This document shows, one piece after another, positions 46,050 to 59,435 of a stretch of 64,000 nucleotides of DNA. The position numbers and the translations under genes were made by a program. Origin of the DNA: Antedon bifida (taxonomy: Eukaryota > Echinodermata > Crinoidea > Comatulida > Antedonidae); the NCBI GenBank assembly GCA_963402885.1, contig OY727098.1, positions 1,979,001-2,043,000 of the forward strand, in the 5' to 3' direction. The notes under the pieces are model-generated. The model saw nothing but the letters and a program-made list of their open reading frames with translations, was not told the DNA's origin and ran no database searches. How positions within the stretch are numbered: the stretch's first letter is position 1; every line of letters begins with the position of its first letter.

Positions 46050-49000
46050 CTGTAAAAAAAAAATTAATGATTGGGTAAATTTTTATTATGCCTAAAATGT
46101 AATAACTTTCAGTGAACATTTCATTAATCTATTAATAATATTCAGAAAATTAAATATCTCCATTTAATACTGTAACAAAAAATACTGTGTTAATAATTTA
46201 AACTAGTAGTCACGTGTACCAATCTATACCCAATTCCTATAAAGTGATACAACAACGTCATTGTGTACTATTATTGGAAAATTAATATCAGAGACCTAAT
46301 TTCAGTCTAGTGTAAAGGACAACAGTGATGCAATATGTCCATACTCTTTGCTAGAAATTAATACAAGACCAATTCAATGTAAACTCTTTGCTATCAATGT
46401 TTATTTAACTCTTTGGTTTATCAAGTCAGTATTCTGACCTTAGACATGGACAAATATGTCGGGTAATAGGAGATATTCAACTGGAAATCAATAATGTCTC
46501 CACAGTAAAGGGAAATTTCATAGCCACAGCTGAAGATGAGAAATTACCCAAGGGAAATGGCATTTACTCCTGGGGCAAGCCAATATTCTATGCTGGCTAA
46601 ACTAGTGAAATTATGTATCGCTTGAGACTTGATAGTTGATACATAAATTGTTGCCAATTTATAATGCATTTCGTTGAGCATCCTGACAATCAATAAAACT
46701 GAATTCATTATAATTTGTAAATTGTATCATTTTACAACCGCAAATGTAATGCAACTATAACGATGTAAAATAAATACTTGTAATTATACTTAATACACAA
46801 AATATTTTAGTAGTAGAGATTGCGTTTAATGTAAAATTTAATTAGGATTGAATTATTCCTACCGTAGCTATACAGGTAGTTAAAATATTCTACTTGGGTA
46901 CCGTACCATTAAGACGTGTAAGAAAGGGAAGATAATGATAGCTGTAATTGGAAATCAAATACTTTGTACATAATGCGAATGGAGGTTTAACCTCTTAATT
47001 GCATAACTATAAAAGTAAATGACAATTAAGAGGACATTTCAACATTATTTGTTCTAGCTATGTAAATATTTGCAATATCAAATTTTGGATTATTAATATC
47101 ATTGTTTATCTTATCAAATGTCAATAATAAAAGACAAAGGTGATAAATATCTTATTCTTTGTGTTGCGTCACGCAATAGATAAATTTGTTTGAAATCAAA
47201 ATAGTACCCGCCGAGTGGTACACTGCATAAATTATGAACAGCATTTAAATTGCTAATTTGGCATTATATAAATATTATATAAAAACGTATTTATATAACT
47301 AAGTACCTGTATATTGTTAAGGACATGCAGTTACATAACATTATAATTCATTAATACTGTAATTTAGGTATAAGTACAAGAGAAAAGATTAGAAATTACT
47401 TCTGAATTTTAAAAACATTTCCAGCAGGCAATTTCTACTACAGATAGCTAATCCATATCTTCAATATTTTATTCATATTAAAAATAAGTTATTTTATCTC
47501 ATCTTATTTACTGTATGTATTTGTTTTACGTAGCAGAGGTCGCTGCCTTTTATTTACTGTGTTTTGTATGTTTAGACCTGAAGATAGACTGAACTAGGCT
47601 GCGGATATAGCGTTACACATTGTTGCGCATCTATTCCACAGTTTACGCAAGAAGTGGAGGTCAGATCAATTATGTGGATACATAAGAACGCCACCTATAG
47701 ATCAAGTGATTTTTCAAAATCGAACATAAATCCTACGCTCATGCTATGGTCAAATTTTCTTTTGCAAAGGTGGCCGATTTTTTCACCAAATTGTAAATTA
47801 TTATAAAAATTATGTTTCAAAATTATACAGGTTTTTTTTTTTATGTTACAGAGTTATTCAAAAGAAACACATCAAATGTTTTGTATACATTACAATCATT
47901 TCTGGTCCTGAGCAAGCCAACAAAATGTAAATTGGCTTTCAAACATACCATTGAAAATAGAATGGACAATTGGCTAGTGTTGTGGCTAGTGTACTATGAG
48001 TTAGTACAGGGAGATGCCTTTGTTTTGCTATATACTGTACATTTTCCTACAACATGTAACACTAATTAATGATTCATCTATCTTCCCTACTACACACAGT
48101 AAAGCAATCCAGTTCCTTCCCTAAAACATGCAACCTCAAAAACAAATCTATAAAGAACATTTTTTACATATTATGTTTTTTTTATGGAGTTGCTACATTA
48201 CTACTGTACATTATAACTTTTTATTAAAATGGTACTTAAGCAACATTGTAATGTAAAGGACACGTAACATCAATAGCTTACTTATTATTTACAGATTGTG
48301 CTATACATTTTATTTTTAGGAATTTCTTCAAACCTTTAACATTGAGTATTTATGCTATTTAATAGTTTTATTGGGATACTTTACAAGCTAAACAAAATAA
48401 ATAATTGATTATCTACATGAATGTGACTAATTTATTATGCAAAAGCAGAATACTGTAAATCTTCAATCTCATTACTCAATAACAATAATAATAGCTAATA
48501 CCATACTTTTTACACTTGATTCTATCATGCTATACTTACATGGTGGATTTTGTAATACAGTTAATATTTGGCTTTTGTATTTATTCAGTAAAGGTTGTAG
48601 AGTACCCAATAATATACTCTTTACTGTTGTAGGAATTGAACTCGAAGTACTGTAGCACTGAAATAAGCTAGTCAGAGTATTATTTTTGTAGCACACACGG
48701 TCCTGACCACTACTAACCTGGTACAGTACAGTCCCGCCCATACACACACATACATTAGTTGGCAGCCACACCCATACATACACACATTACCTGGCACTGA
48801 CAGCCACATCCATACATACACACATTAGCTGGCACTGGCAGCCACACCTCTGTACCAACTACAATACAGCAGTACAAACTATTCCATTCAATGTGGTATG
48901 GAGATGATGTCATCAATGTGTATTGCCAAATTGGAAACTTCTCTAAAGATCCTACTCACAAAGAAATATTTCTAAAATACTATCATACTGAAATAGTGTA

Positions 49001-52000
49001 CTAATAGATGGGTAAATAAGTATGAATTCAATTTTTTGTTCAACATGTGCTAAAGTACCACCTCTGGGAATCAGATATAGTGACTTAGCCCCAGGCAAAT
49101 GCATTTTTCTCTTCCTAATAAACACAGTAGGCCTAGTATGTAGATTAAAATCTTTAAGAACACTGGAAGGTAAGCTAATATTTGACTCAATTGTTTAAAG
49201 AACAAAAGAAAAAGGTTGTGTTTCAAAATTGTGACCAAGCCAGCTTTGCCATTGTTTATAAAAATCACCAATTTGGAGAAGTGTTTTGATTCATTTAAAA
49301 AGACTATCCAGAAAAACACTTATGTATACAAAGAGACTCTTTTTACCAGCAGTATTGGAATAAATAGTGTTTAATAATCATTTTACAAATGTTAACAAAC
49401 CTGATGAATAGCATTTACTGCTGTATATTTCAATTTAGACTTTATAAAAATTCCATTTTCTTCAGAGGAAATCAACAAGGCGTTGGATTAGCTGTAAATA
49501 ATTAGCTATAAATAATAGTTTAAGATTATGATTTATGATTAAAACAATATCCAAAACAGAGAGACTGTATAATAAGGTATTCCCAATGCAAAGTTCACAA
49601 AAATGAATACTAAAATAAAACCACATGATAAGTTTAATTTTTTTCTAGCATGACAGCTCATAATTCATATTTAAATAACACTCTAGAATAATTGATTTAC
49701 ATTCTAATCTATAAGGTTTAAAGTCCAATTTCAACAACATACTATACGACAGGTAATGTACTGTATGATCAAGAGATACAACTGAGAAATCAGCTTTTAA
49801 TGGTATTCCATTTGATTTAAATTAACCTGGGTGAAACCTGGCGAGGATAATAGCGCACAGATATTGTCATTCCTGTTCCGACATGGAATTTTTAATGGAA
49901 AATAATTGAATTTTTTACCTGCGTAAAAATATCAAAGTGCTTATTGATTTTGTTACACAATGTACAGAAAATAATTTGAATTCAAATCTGTTGCAAAAAT
50001 AGCCATGCACAGTAAGAAATTTAATCACCGAGGTGAAAATTCAATTTAAATGATTTCAACATAATTCGGGTATCGATACTAACTGTATTACTTGGCACGA
50101 CTTAGTGTTTTAAAGTTACATAATTTAGTAAAATTTGATGCTTGCAGTCACATTGCTAAATTGAATTTTGCTATGGTGCAAATTGTATAATTTGAGTAAA
50201 TTACATTTAACTACTATGTAATTCATATTAAATATTATAAATATTTAATTCTAATACATAGAAAATAATAGTTGTTTCTCATGTTACTTTACAGTACAAA
50301 TATCATAATACAGGTTGTACAAATTGATTTACTACAACATATTTCTAATTGTGAATGATCACTTTGACAGACACCCCCATTGCTACAATGGTTGAATCAA
50401 ATTGAATGAACTGTTAGTATTGAACTAGGCCTCAGTATGTGTAAGTAGTGATCTCCATTGAGATTAATCTTAACATCAGATCATAATATCTTACATTTCT
50501 GTTGATGTAGTCTTTAAGTCAACATTTATATCGTTCACACCGGTTTTTTTTTTATTCATATAATACTACTGTACCAGTACAGTTAGTCAAATTTTAAACT
50601 CAATTCAATGTCTTTTGTGGTCTGGGTAGTTTCAGGCTTAAATTGTTATTTATGCGACTATTGTGTTTATCACAAAGACTATTGTTGGTAATTGAGTAAT
50701 TGTTTGATTACTAAAGTCTATTGTTTTCTGCCTTATGTTTCTGTACAGTTCATATTACAAATATAATTATAAAATCCAATGTATATTAAACAATGAAATA
50801 AAAAAGTCCAAAATTGATTAAAATCGTTAATTCCACGGCTTTCCTGATAACAACATTGATTCATGTTTTTTATTATTATTTTTTTTTAATACACACAGTT
50901 TTCATTCCCGTCGTAATTTTTTTCTTTGAGTCCTCGTTTTATGAGTGGTCTAAAAATGAGTATGGCAAAAGGATTTTGTGCTAATTTTCTTATTTTATGA
51001 TCACATTGAATTAAACCTAAAAACGAAAATTATTTTCATATAAACAATACAGTAAAACACCATTATGATTTATTAAGAAATAATTTTTAATCATAAATTT
51101 TACTTTGGATCTTGTTAAAGCAATAATGACAATAGGATCAGACAAGTGTATATTCTAGTAACAACAAAGAATACTGCAATTCAAATTGAATCATTTTGAA
51201 CAGTGTAACTGCAATAAAATATTTAGACTATGATGATTAATGGTAAAAACTCCACAGGTCAGATGTCATGTCAGATTTAACCTTTATAGGTTACAAAGTG
51301 ACCTCCTGCTTGGTTAAAATAAGAATAAAATATCTTATGAATGTCACACTGTTAGCTTGTTATCATAAGTAACTCAATATAGGATAACCTACAGTACAGT
51401 TAGTACAACGTCTGTTACAGTACTATGGTAAAAATAAATTATGTTGAAAATAAAAAAATATGTACAAATAATATCAAATTGGTAAATTTTTTTAAACTCT
51501 AACTATCCTCAAATTATTATGTATCTTTTTAAAAATTTAATTAGGATTCTGTAAGTTTTTGGTTATCAAATGAAAAAAAAAAACAAGAACAAATTAATAA
51601 TTAGTCCCTCCTTCCTGAACGAATTATTACATAAAAACACATAAAGAAAACCATTGTTCTTGACAAAACAAAAATTAATATTCAACTCACTGCTGAGTCA
51701 CTCACTCACTGTAAAATTAGAATGATACAACAAAAATGTCATAAAATTAATACAAATAATTTAATATTTTATTCTTATTATACAGTATTATTGGCCTAAT
51801 TTCCTCAAATCACAGAAAAAAAAATATTGCATTAAAAAGATCTGTTGAATATTGTATTCCAAGCTGCCTTAATCAATTGAAACACTATAATGAAAAAAAT
51901 CACCAACCTTAGTTGAATAATATACAGTATACTTGAGAAATGAAATTAAAGGAGTTGAATCAATTGACAACACTCTGGATTGCATTACACAAACAGCTAT

Positions 52001-52468
52001 TTCCTCTAAAGCATACATAACAAAGCCCTTTCGTTGAATTTCTACCAAACGCTTACTTTCTAATACCATCCCTTATAATCCCGATTAAGCTGTCTACATG
52101 ATTCTAATGGTATGTAGCAACTGTTAAGTACATCCCTGACTAGTGTGAATTGCTTTTCCTGATTCAGAAACCCTTTGTTACAATCAGAAGCACTTTCCAT
52201 ACACTTTAGCTTGCAAACAGGTTGGCAGTGGGAACAAGCCCATTTTTGTGCCATCCAGAAAATGATTAATGTAATTTATGAGCAGACACTTTATTATCCT
52301 AATAAAATTACATCGCATAATAGTTAATGATAGAAATAGAAAACATTCTATTAAGAAAAAAAATAAAATGTTTAAAATATTTAAAAACCAATAAAATAAC
52401 AATGAACCATTAACTACCGTTACTAAATCTATTGAATTTATATTGATTTCAAATGACAAACAACCATA
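46050..52468. other. ZNF 5' intron / upstream region, no gene recognised
   Basis: AT-rich, with many ACAGTAC words. Contents: a 38 bp-period duplication at 48735-48848. A minus-strand frame at 52060-52254 (cysteine-rich start MAQKWACSHCQPVCKLKC) has no recognised domain and no clean acceptor. Nothing else is supported. Confidence 0.5.
48735..48848. repeat. Tandem repeat, 38 bp unit, about 2.5 copies
   Basis: CAGCCACACCCATACATACA followed by CACATTACCTGGCACTG repeats at 48763, 48801 and 48839. Confidence 0.9.
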
Positions 52469-53080
52469 ATAGTAGAGCAGTTAGTGCCATAAAAATAGCC
52501 AAGTTGTGCACTTTATTACCAAAGCATGAAACTTGCCACAAAGTTTCTTTGATGTATATAGATTAAAAATATCGGGGGGTGCCAAGTGTCCAACGTCCGG
52601 TATGGCGGCCATCTTGATTTCAAAATGGCCACCATAAAAACAAAAAGTGTTCATATCTTGGCAACTATAAACAGTAGAGACTTGATTCTGGTGTTAAATT
52701 GTTCACAAACCACATATTTGTATTTGCTCTAATGAAAAGTTTCGTCGAAAAATGACCGGAAATGACGTTTCATCCAGTTTGACCTTTGACCTCTTATCTG
52801 TATATCTCGGTAACTACTGATCATTTTCAATCGATTTTGGTGTCATTTTGTTCAGAATAGAGACATTTATATTTGTAGTAATAAAACATTTTCACATAAA
52901 ATGACTGGAAATACAATTTATAACCTTTGACATATATAAGTATGTGAACATACTGTATGTGGTTTACATTGGTATAAATGCACCTAATTTTTTTTAACAA
53001 AATAAATGACACTTAATGCAAAAATGACCAGGAATTATTATTCTGAATTTTTGACTTTTGATGTGATAGGATAGGCGTAA
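52469..53080 (+). repeat. Left inverted arm of the composite element
   Basis: Pairs with 55910-56456 on the opposite strand. The outer 300 bp are the best conserved; small indels appear toward the inner end, where both arms finish with GATAGGCGTAA. Confidence 0.85.
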
Positions 53081-53217
53081 AGTATGACAGATCACTGAGA
53101 AACAGCATTCACTGAGCTCATCTATGCCGACTTGTTTGCTAAACTGTGATGTGTCAATCGTTGGATAAAAGTTTTGGTCCTCTCTCCTTCATTTTTTTTT
53201 TTTTTTTTTGCAATGTA

Positions 53218-53562
53218 TTATACCATATGGACAATTGTCTGAAATAAAAGTTGAAGTGAATTGTTAGATGCCATTTGGAAATATTTTTGATGTAAAGTAG
53301 CATTCTTTCGTTGGCCTCTTTGATGTTGCATATGAGACAAGTTCGGAAAGTTCTCATTTTCATGAGTTAAGAGAACACCGTCTTTCAAAGTACATACTAC
53401 AAACTTATCCTGCATTTGTGCAGTAGACCTACTTTCATTAGTCAGAAACTCAGATAATTCTTGTTCATTTTCGTTGCATCTAAAAAAATGTACTCCATTT
53501 TTATGGTAATGGGCCTTTGCTGTAAACCATCTGAATCCGTTTTCTCGATTTTCTCTAGTCAT
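53218..53562 (-). CDS. Unidentified 114-residue open frame inside the composite element
   Basis: Begins MTRENRENGFRWFTAKAHYH and is mixed in composition, unlike the AT-driven chance frames nearby. It contains KFVVCTLKDGVLLTHENENF, but no domain I recognise. It ends in TAA and within ten bases meets a run of about 18 A (53192-53209, minus strand). That could be the tail of a retrotransposed transcript, though the missing 3' UTR and AATAAA argue against it. It may be the only coding trace of the element, or a captured host fragment, or chance. Confidence 0.25.
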   Translation of the reverse strand: MTRENRENGFRWFTAKAHYHKNGVHFFRCNENEQELSEFLTNESRSTAQMQDKFVVCTLKDGVLLTHENENFPNLSHMQHQRGQRKNATLHQKYFQMASNNSLQLLFQTIVHMV

Positions 53563-53763
53563 TGATTTTTTAGCAAAATCCGAACCAAATCAATTCGTAA
53601 AAGACATCTCAATATAATTATTCAAGTAATTCTCAAATTAGTGACATGGACCTACAATATACTGTACTAGACCTTTTTAGGCATCCACCTGTGGACTTTC
53701 ACTTTGAAGGTCTTGGTCTCCTAATCATACAAGAAACAATGTCTAATTTAATCAATCAAAGTA

Positions 53764-55530
53764 GTGGATCCAGACAAAGAAGGGGGTGTAAGACCATCCA
53801 CAGACAAAGAAGGGGGTATAAGACCATCCACACACAAAGAAGGGGGTATAAGACCATCCACACACAAAGAAAGGGGTGTAAGGCCATCTACAGGCAAAGA
53901 AGGGGTGTAAGACCATCCAGAGACAAAGAAGGGGGTGCAAGACCATCCACTGACAAAGAAAGGGGTATAGGACCATCCACAGACAAAGAAGGGGTGTAAG
54001 ACCATCCACAGGCACAGAAGGGGGTGTAGGACCATCCACAGACAAAGAAGGGGGTGTAAAACCATCCACAGACAAAGAAGGGTGTAGGACCATCCACACA
54101 CAAAAAAAGGGGTGTAAGACCGTCCGCAGACAAAGAAAGGGGTGTAAGACTGTCCACAGACAAAGAAAGGGGTGTAGGACCATCCACAAACAAAGAAGGG
54201 GGTGTAAGGCCATCCACAGACAAAGAAGGGTGTAAGACCGTCCACAGACAAAGAAAGGGGTTTAAGGCCATCCACACACAAAGAAAGGGGTGTAAGACCA
54301 TCCACACACAAAAAAAGGGGTGTAAGACCATCCACAGACAAAGAAAGGGGTGTAAGACCGTCCACAGAGAAAGAAAGGGGTGTAGGACCATCCACAGACA
54401 AAGAATGGGGTGTAAGACCATCCACAGACAAAGAAGTATGTAGGACCGTCCACAGACAAAGAAAGGGGTTTAAGGCCATCCACACACAAAGAAAGGGGTG
54501 TAAGACCATCCACAGACAAAGAAAGGGGTGTAAGACCATCCACAGACAAAGAAAGGGGTGTAAGACCATCCACAGACAAAGAAAGGGGTGTAAGACCGTC
54601 CACAGACAAAGAAAGGGGTGTAAGACCGTCCACAGACAAAGAAAGGGGTGTAAGACCGTCCACAGACAAAGAAGGGGTGTAGGACCGTCCACAGACAAAG
54701 AAGGGGGTGTAAGACCATCCACTGACAAAGAAAGGGTATAGGACCACTTACAGACAAAGAAGGGGGTATAAGACCATCCACAGACAAAGAAGGGGATATA
54801 GGACCATCCACAGACAAAGAAGAGGGTGTCGGACAATCCACAGACAAAGAAGGGGATGTAAGACCACCCACAGACAAAGAAGTTGGTGTAAGACCATCCA
54901 CACACAAAGAAGGGATTATAATACCATCTACAGACAAAGAAGGGGGGTATAAGACCATCCACAGACAAAGAAGGGGGTATAAGACCATCCACAGAGAAAG
55001 AAGGGGTGTAAGACCATCCACAGACAAAGAAGGGGTGTAAGACCATCCACACACAAAGAAAGGGGTGTAATACCATCAACAGACAAAGAAAGGGGTGTAA
55101 TACCATCAACAGACAAACAAGTGGGTATAAGACCGTCCACAGACAAAGAAAGGGGTTCAAGACCATCCACAAACAAAGAAGGGGGTATAAGACCATCCAC
55201 AGAAAAAGAAGGGGGTGTAGGACCATCCACATACAACGAAGGGAGTGTAGGACCATCCACAGACAAAGAAGGGGTGTAAGACCATCTACATACAAAGAAA
55301 GGGGTATAAGACCATCCACAGACAAAGAAGCGGGTATAAGACCATCCACAGACAAAGAAAGGGGTGTAAGACCATCCACACACAAAGAAAGGGGTATAAG
55401 ACCATCCACAGACAAAGAAGCGGGTATAAGACCATCCACAGACAAAGAAGGGGGGTATAAGACCATCCACAGACAAAGAATGGGGTATAAGACCATCTAC
55501 AGACAAAGAAGGAGGGGTAGGACCATATTA
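53764..55530. repeat. Large minisatellite, about 30 bp unit, about 60 copies
   Basis: The consensus is GACAAAGAAGGGGTGTAAGA then CCATCCACA; units are 29-31 bp, differing in G-run length and single changes (ACACAAAG, GTCCAC, TATA for TGTA). One block (54480-54720) is nearly uniform, which suggests recent expansion. The reverse strand lacks stop codons in all three frames, so long frames (up to 582 residues) cross it; they encode repeats such as FVCGWSYTPF, LCLWMVLHPF and SLSVDGLTPL and should not be taken as genes. Confidence 0.97.
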
Positions 55531-55909
55531 CCGAGGAAGCATAGGCCTACAAAAAGAATATGCAATCAAAATAGACCTACCACTTGGAAAACAAAAAATT
55601 GTAGAATAATTGAGGCTTGATTGATGACATATAAAGGGTTCTTTGTAAGGTCATTAATAATATATTGATATAAACACGATCATCATACTATTCATTTGAC
55701 ATTCAAATACAGTCTACCTTGAAAAGAAGCTCATACTATCACCTTTTCGAGGTTTTACGGTATTCTATAACATGTATGTTATTTCCTCTGTCAAACTTTT
55801 AGCGAATCAGAAGGTGCCAACATCATTGAACTAATGGTACCACCAAGCACAATTTTTACCAATTTTATGTACTATATACAATTTAAGTCCATTAATCATT
55901 TAATATAAT

Positions 55910-56456
55910 TACGCCTATCAGGTCAAAGTTCAAAATTAGGTGCATTTAAGACCAACAAAAACTACATACAGTATATTCACATAATTAAAAATCAATAATT
56001 AAATGTCAAAGGTCATAAATTGTATTTCCGGTCATTTTATGTGAAAATGTTTCATTACTACAAATATAAATGTTGTTATTCTGAACAAAATGACACCAAA
56101 ATCGATTGAAAATGACCAGTAGTTACAGAGATATACAAATACGAGGTCAAAGGTCAAACTGAAAGAAACGTCATTTCCGGTCATTTTTGGACGAAAATTT
56201 TCATTAGAGCAATAGAAATATATAGTTTGTGAACAATTTGAGACCAGAATTAAGTCTCTAATGTGTATAGTTGCCAAGATATGAACATTTTTTGTTTTTA
56301 TGGTGGCCATTTTGAAATCAAGATGGCCGCCATACCGGACGTTGGACACTTGGCACCCCCCGATATTTTGAATCTATATACATTAAAGAAACTTTGTGCC
56401 AAGTTTCATGCTTTGGTAATAAAATGCACAGCTCATGTCACTAACTGCTCTACTAT
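55910..56456 (-). repeat. Right inverted arm of the composite element
   Basis: Reverse complement of the left arm. It includes ATTTTGAAATCAAGATGGCC and CGGACGTTGGACACTTGGC. It gives short spurious frames on both strands. Confidence 0.85.
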
Positions 56457-57960
56457 AAGGATAAGTGGAATTAAATTTATGAAAGAAAAAAGATTAATTT
56501 TAATACACTATAACATTTAATGTATTTTAATTATTAATAAAGTCTGCTGTTATAAAACTGCACACCATATGTACTCTATACAAACATTTGCAATTAAAAT
56601 TATTTGTTATGCTAATTTTTAAAATCATATTCAAATAATACAAATATGTTAGTGTTACTATTGATGGTATTTTTTTAAAGGAATAAAACAATCAGATCTA
56701 GTTTGAAATGTGTTTACAGTACACATAACAGGTTAAATTTATCTATTGCTTGTTACTGTACATTTAAAAACTATTGGATTTACCTATCGAGATATCAAAG
56801 ATACAACAGCGATATCAAAGGTACTGATCAACACTACAGTAGGTATAGAGGAGAATTAACTGATCACAGGAGCAGTTACGTGGGTTGAAACTCGGATATA
56901 ATTCAGATAAATTTTAACTCCAGTGCGTGTGAACACAGCTAGAGCCTCTCTCACCATAAAGTAAGCTCACTCAGTGGTTTGACCTTCAACCCCATATTTC
57001 ATGTTTTTTAAACAGCACTTTAACCACTGACAATAATAAACTCATATTTCATTGTTAATCTTTCACACTGCTTTCATATTACAATTTGTAAATCCGCCTT
57101 CAATTTAAAAATTTTCAATTCTAGTAATAGAATACTTGACTCAACACAAAAGGAAAAGATGGCAATTTGGTATAATCCTGTTAACCTACAGGACCAGATG
57201 TAGAGTAATATCAAAACAATCCTAAAGCCTCCTCACTCAATAGAAATAATATTTATTTATGAATGTCTATTGTACACAACTCTACTGTATATATTTATGA
57301 CTTTTGTTCGTTGAATAAATGTTACTTTGAGCATAGCTCATTTTATAGCTCCATGCTTTCAATTATCTCTCTCAAGAACAATAATAACATTTAGGCATTT
57401 AAAATTGGTGACACCATAATAAGGGTTTGGTTGAAATGGCAGTAGCACTAGTACAGTTTAAAAGACATTAGATAAATCAATCACATTAAAATGCATCAAA
57501 GAACTATCAATCAATGACAATCATTTCTTTTTTATTGTGCAGTAGGTATACATCAATTTTGCTATGACAAGCTACAGGATAAATTGAAGGGTTACAATCA
57601 TTTACTGATAGCTGTATACAGTACGGTAGGAATAATCGATGTCAATCCTGTATTAAAACACATGGTACTATAATTCTTGGTAAAAACCAGTTTAGGAAAA
57701 TGAAAAAAAAAAAAAAGTACCCAGTAATTATTTTTCCATTTATAGAGTTTCTCAAGTAAAGAGATTACCAACTATATGCACTAAGGAACCACTCTGCAAA
57801 TACTTACTGTCCTTTAATTAAACTATAAATTACCTAAAACATTTATACTGTACTATTACTATCAATAAAACAAATCAGTGATTTAGACGCAACAATCTTT
57901 GTTCAAGCCATTGAGTTGTCAAAGGCCTATTGTGAAAAAGTGATCAGGTTGAAACCTTAC

Positions 57961-58135
57961 CAACCGTAGTGGCTACGGAAATACTGTAGGTTTATACCCA
58001 CACACACAGAAAATACAAGATGATCATGCAGTTTTATTAAAAAATCAAGTTTTTCCTGTAAAGTGTCATCATCTCTAACTAACAAAGACAGAAAAACAGC
58101 CACCACTTGTGTCTTTCCAAATACTGCCTCTTTTG
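57961..58135 (-). CDS. Possible exon of an unrecognised gene
   Basis: The minus-strand frame reads AVFGKTQVVAVFLSLLVR then DDDTLQEKLDFLIKLHDHL, an amphipathic, protein-like stretch, and continues to a GTAAGG donor (57955-57960) with two bases carried over. The LQEKLDFLIKLHD part vaguely recalls the helix leading into some EF-hands, but no calcium loop follows. A convincing acceptor is lacking (only ACAAAAG or CTATAAG), and the second half contains a GT-rich run that looks intronic. No partner exon found. Confidence 0.2.
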
Positions 58136-59435
58136 TAGACAATACAGTACTTATAGGAATTTAAATTGTATCTACCTGTAGTCACAAACAATTCTTTTGA
58201 AAATACCCTAAAATAGTTTTACTGCAAAATAAAGAGTTTGTAAATTGGTTAAATGTTGTTGTGTAATTGTAAAGCTATTTATTTTCACGCACCATTAATT
58301 TTTTATGAAAGGGCTTGAACCGAAATGATAATAATGAATCAATTTGATTAATACAATGATACCTTTTAGACTACACGGGTAGTGTTAATCACTTCTTCAC
58401 AATCTTATCTAGTTGCCAGTTGTACTGTACTATATCAACTATAGTACAATACATTTAGATCGCGTTAATTGTTCTTTTCCATTCTCAATTTGCTTCCAAT
58501 GTATCAACACATTAAAATGAAATTACCCACCTCCATAAATCGTTTTAACAATTTTGAAAACAACAATGTTGTGATCAAAACACAAAACAAACTTAGTTGA
58601 GTCCGAGTGGCCCTGCAAACCGTAGTCAATACATAAAATTTAGACGCAGAGTTATGATAACAGCCTACAGTAGCACATTTGCTTGCTCACTTACTGTAAA
58701 ATGAACTCGCAAAACAAAATTGCAGTACTTGATTTATATAACAAGTCACGCTCGCGTGTTCTACATCACGTTTAGTTTTATCATGTGACCAACAATCTAC
58801 ATACAGTAGGTGTAAAAATATATTGTTAGCAGTAATCATAAAAAGATTGAATATCTTTAGATTGATAGATTTATCAATAATAGTTAATACTTTAATTGCT
58901 TTTTTTTTATTGTACTTTCAGTACTGTAGGTCTATCATTTTAAATGCCAATTGTTAAAGAAAACAATGCAGGTAGAGATGAATTTGAATGGTGCAAATGT
59001 GATGATTAAAGGGAACCAGGTACTTAAAACAACAAAGACTCTAGTCTCAGTAAATAATCATTACTGAGTCATTCCAACCATGTACTGTTTATTACATTGT
59101 TATAGTGTATAGTACCACATATTCTTTTTAATCTTCTTAGGACCTGTTTTTGATTTAAAATTGTTTTAAAGTATGGTTATTTATTTGTGGTAGAAATGTG
59201 GGTCCTCAAAAATAACTAACCACAAACAAGAATCAATTCAAAATGCCTTTAAATAAGTCAATTTAATTTATTTAATCTGGTATGCCTACCATTTTTGTGA
59301 GAACAATTTTCCACTGTGAACAACACAATGGTCTCAATTCAGTACAGTAGCTCTGTTTACACTCACTAGTGTTAATCATGCATTGTAGTAGGGAACGATG
59401 AAGCCTAGGCATATCTGATGTACAATACAGCAAGC

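Larger units (their letters stand above)
52469..56456. mobile_element. Composite foldback-type element with internal minisatellite
   Basis: The outer ends are inverted copies of ATAGTAGAGCAGTTAGTG (52469 inward; 56456 inward). The inverted arms are about 610 bp (52469-53080) and 545 bp (55910-56456) and share, in inverted order, GTGCCAAG, CGGGGGGTGCCAAGTGTCC, TATGGCGGCCATCTTGATTT, GTGACC-type TGACCTTTGACC blocks, ATTTTCAATCGATTTTGGTG and ATGCACCTAATTTT. Between them are a small minus-strand open frame, an A18 tract (minus strand), a 1.76 kb minisatellite and about 390 bp of unique DNA. The design resembles foldback elements such as the sea urchin TU family, which have long inverted repeats with tandem repeats. 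No transposase is present. Target-site duplication is not clear. Confidence 0.75.

Noticed and set aside
52060..52254. Cysteine-rich minus-strand frame (MAQKWACSHCQPVCKLKC...)
   Set aside because: No recognised domain, no supported splice sites, and it runs into a stop before the only nearby donor-like GTAAGC.
53748..55496. 582-residue minus-strand open frame and its overlapping companions
   Set aside because: They are translations of the minisatellite, which lacks stops in all three frames of that strand; the repeat phase shifts and there is no protein-like conservation.
53764..55530. CRISPR-like array of about 30 bp repeats
   Set aside because: Units are contiguous with no unique spacers, and the genome is animal; it is a minisatellite.
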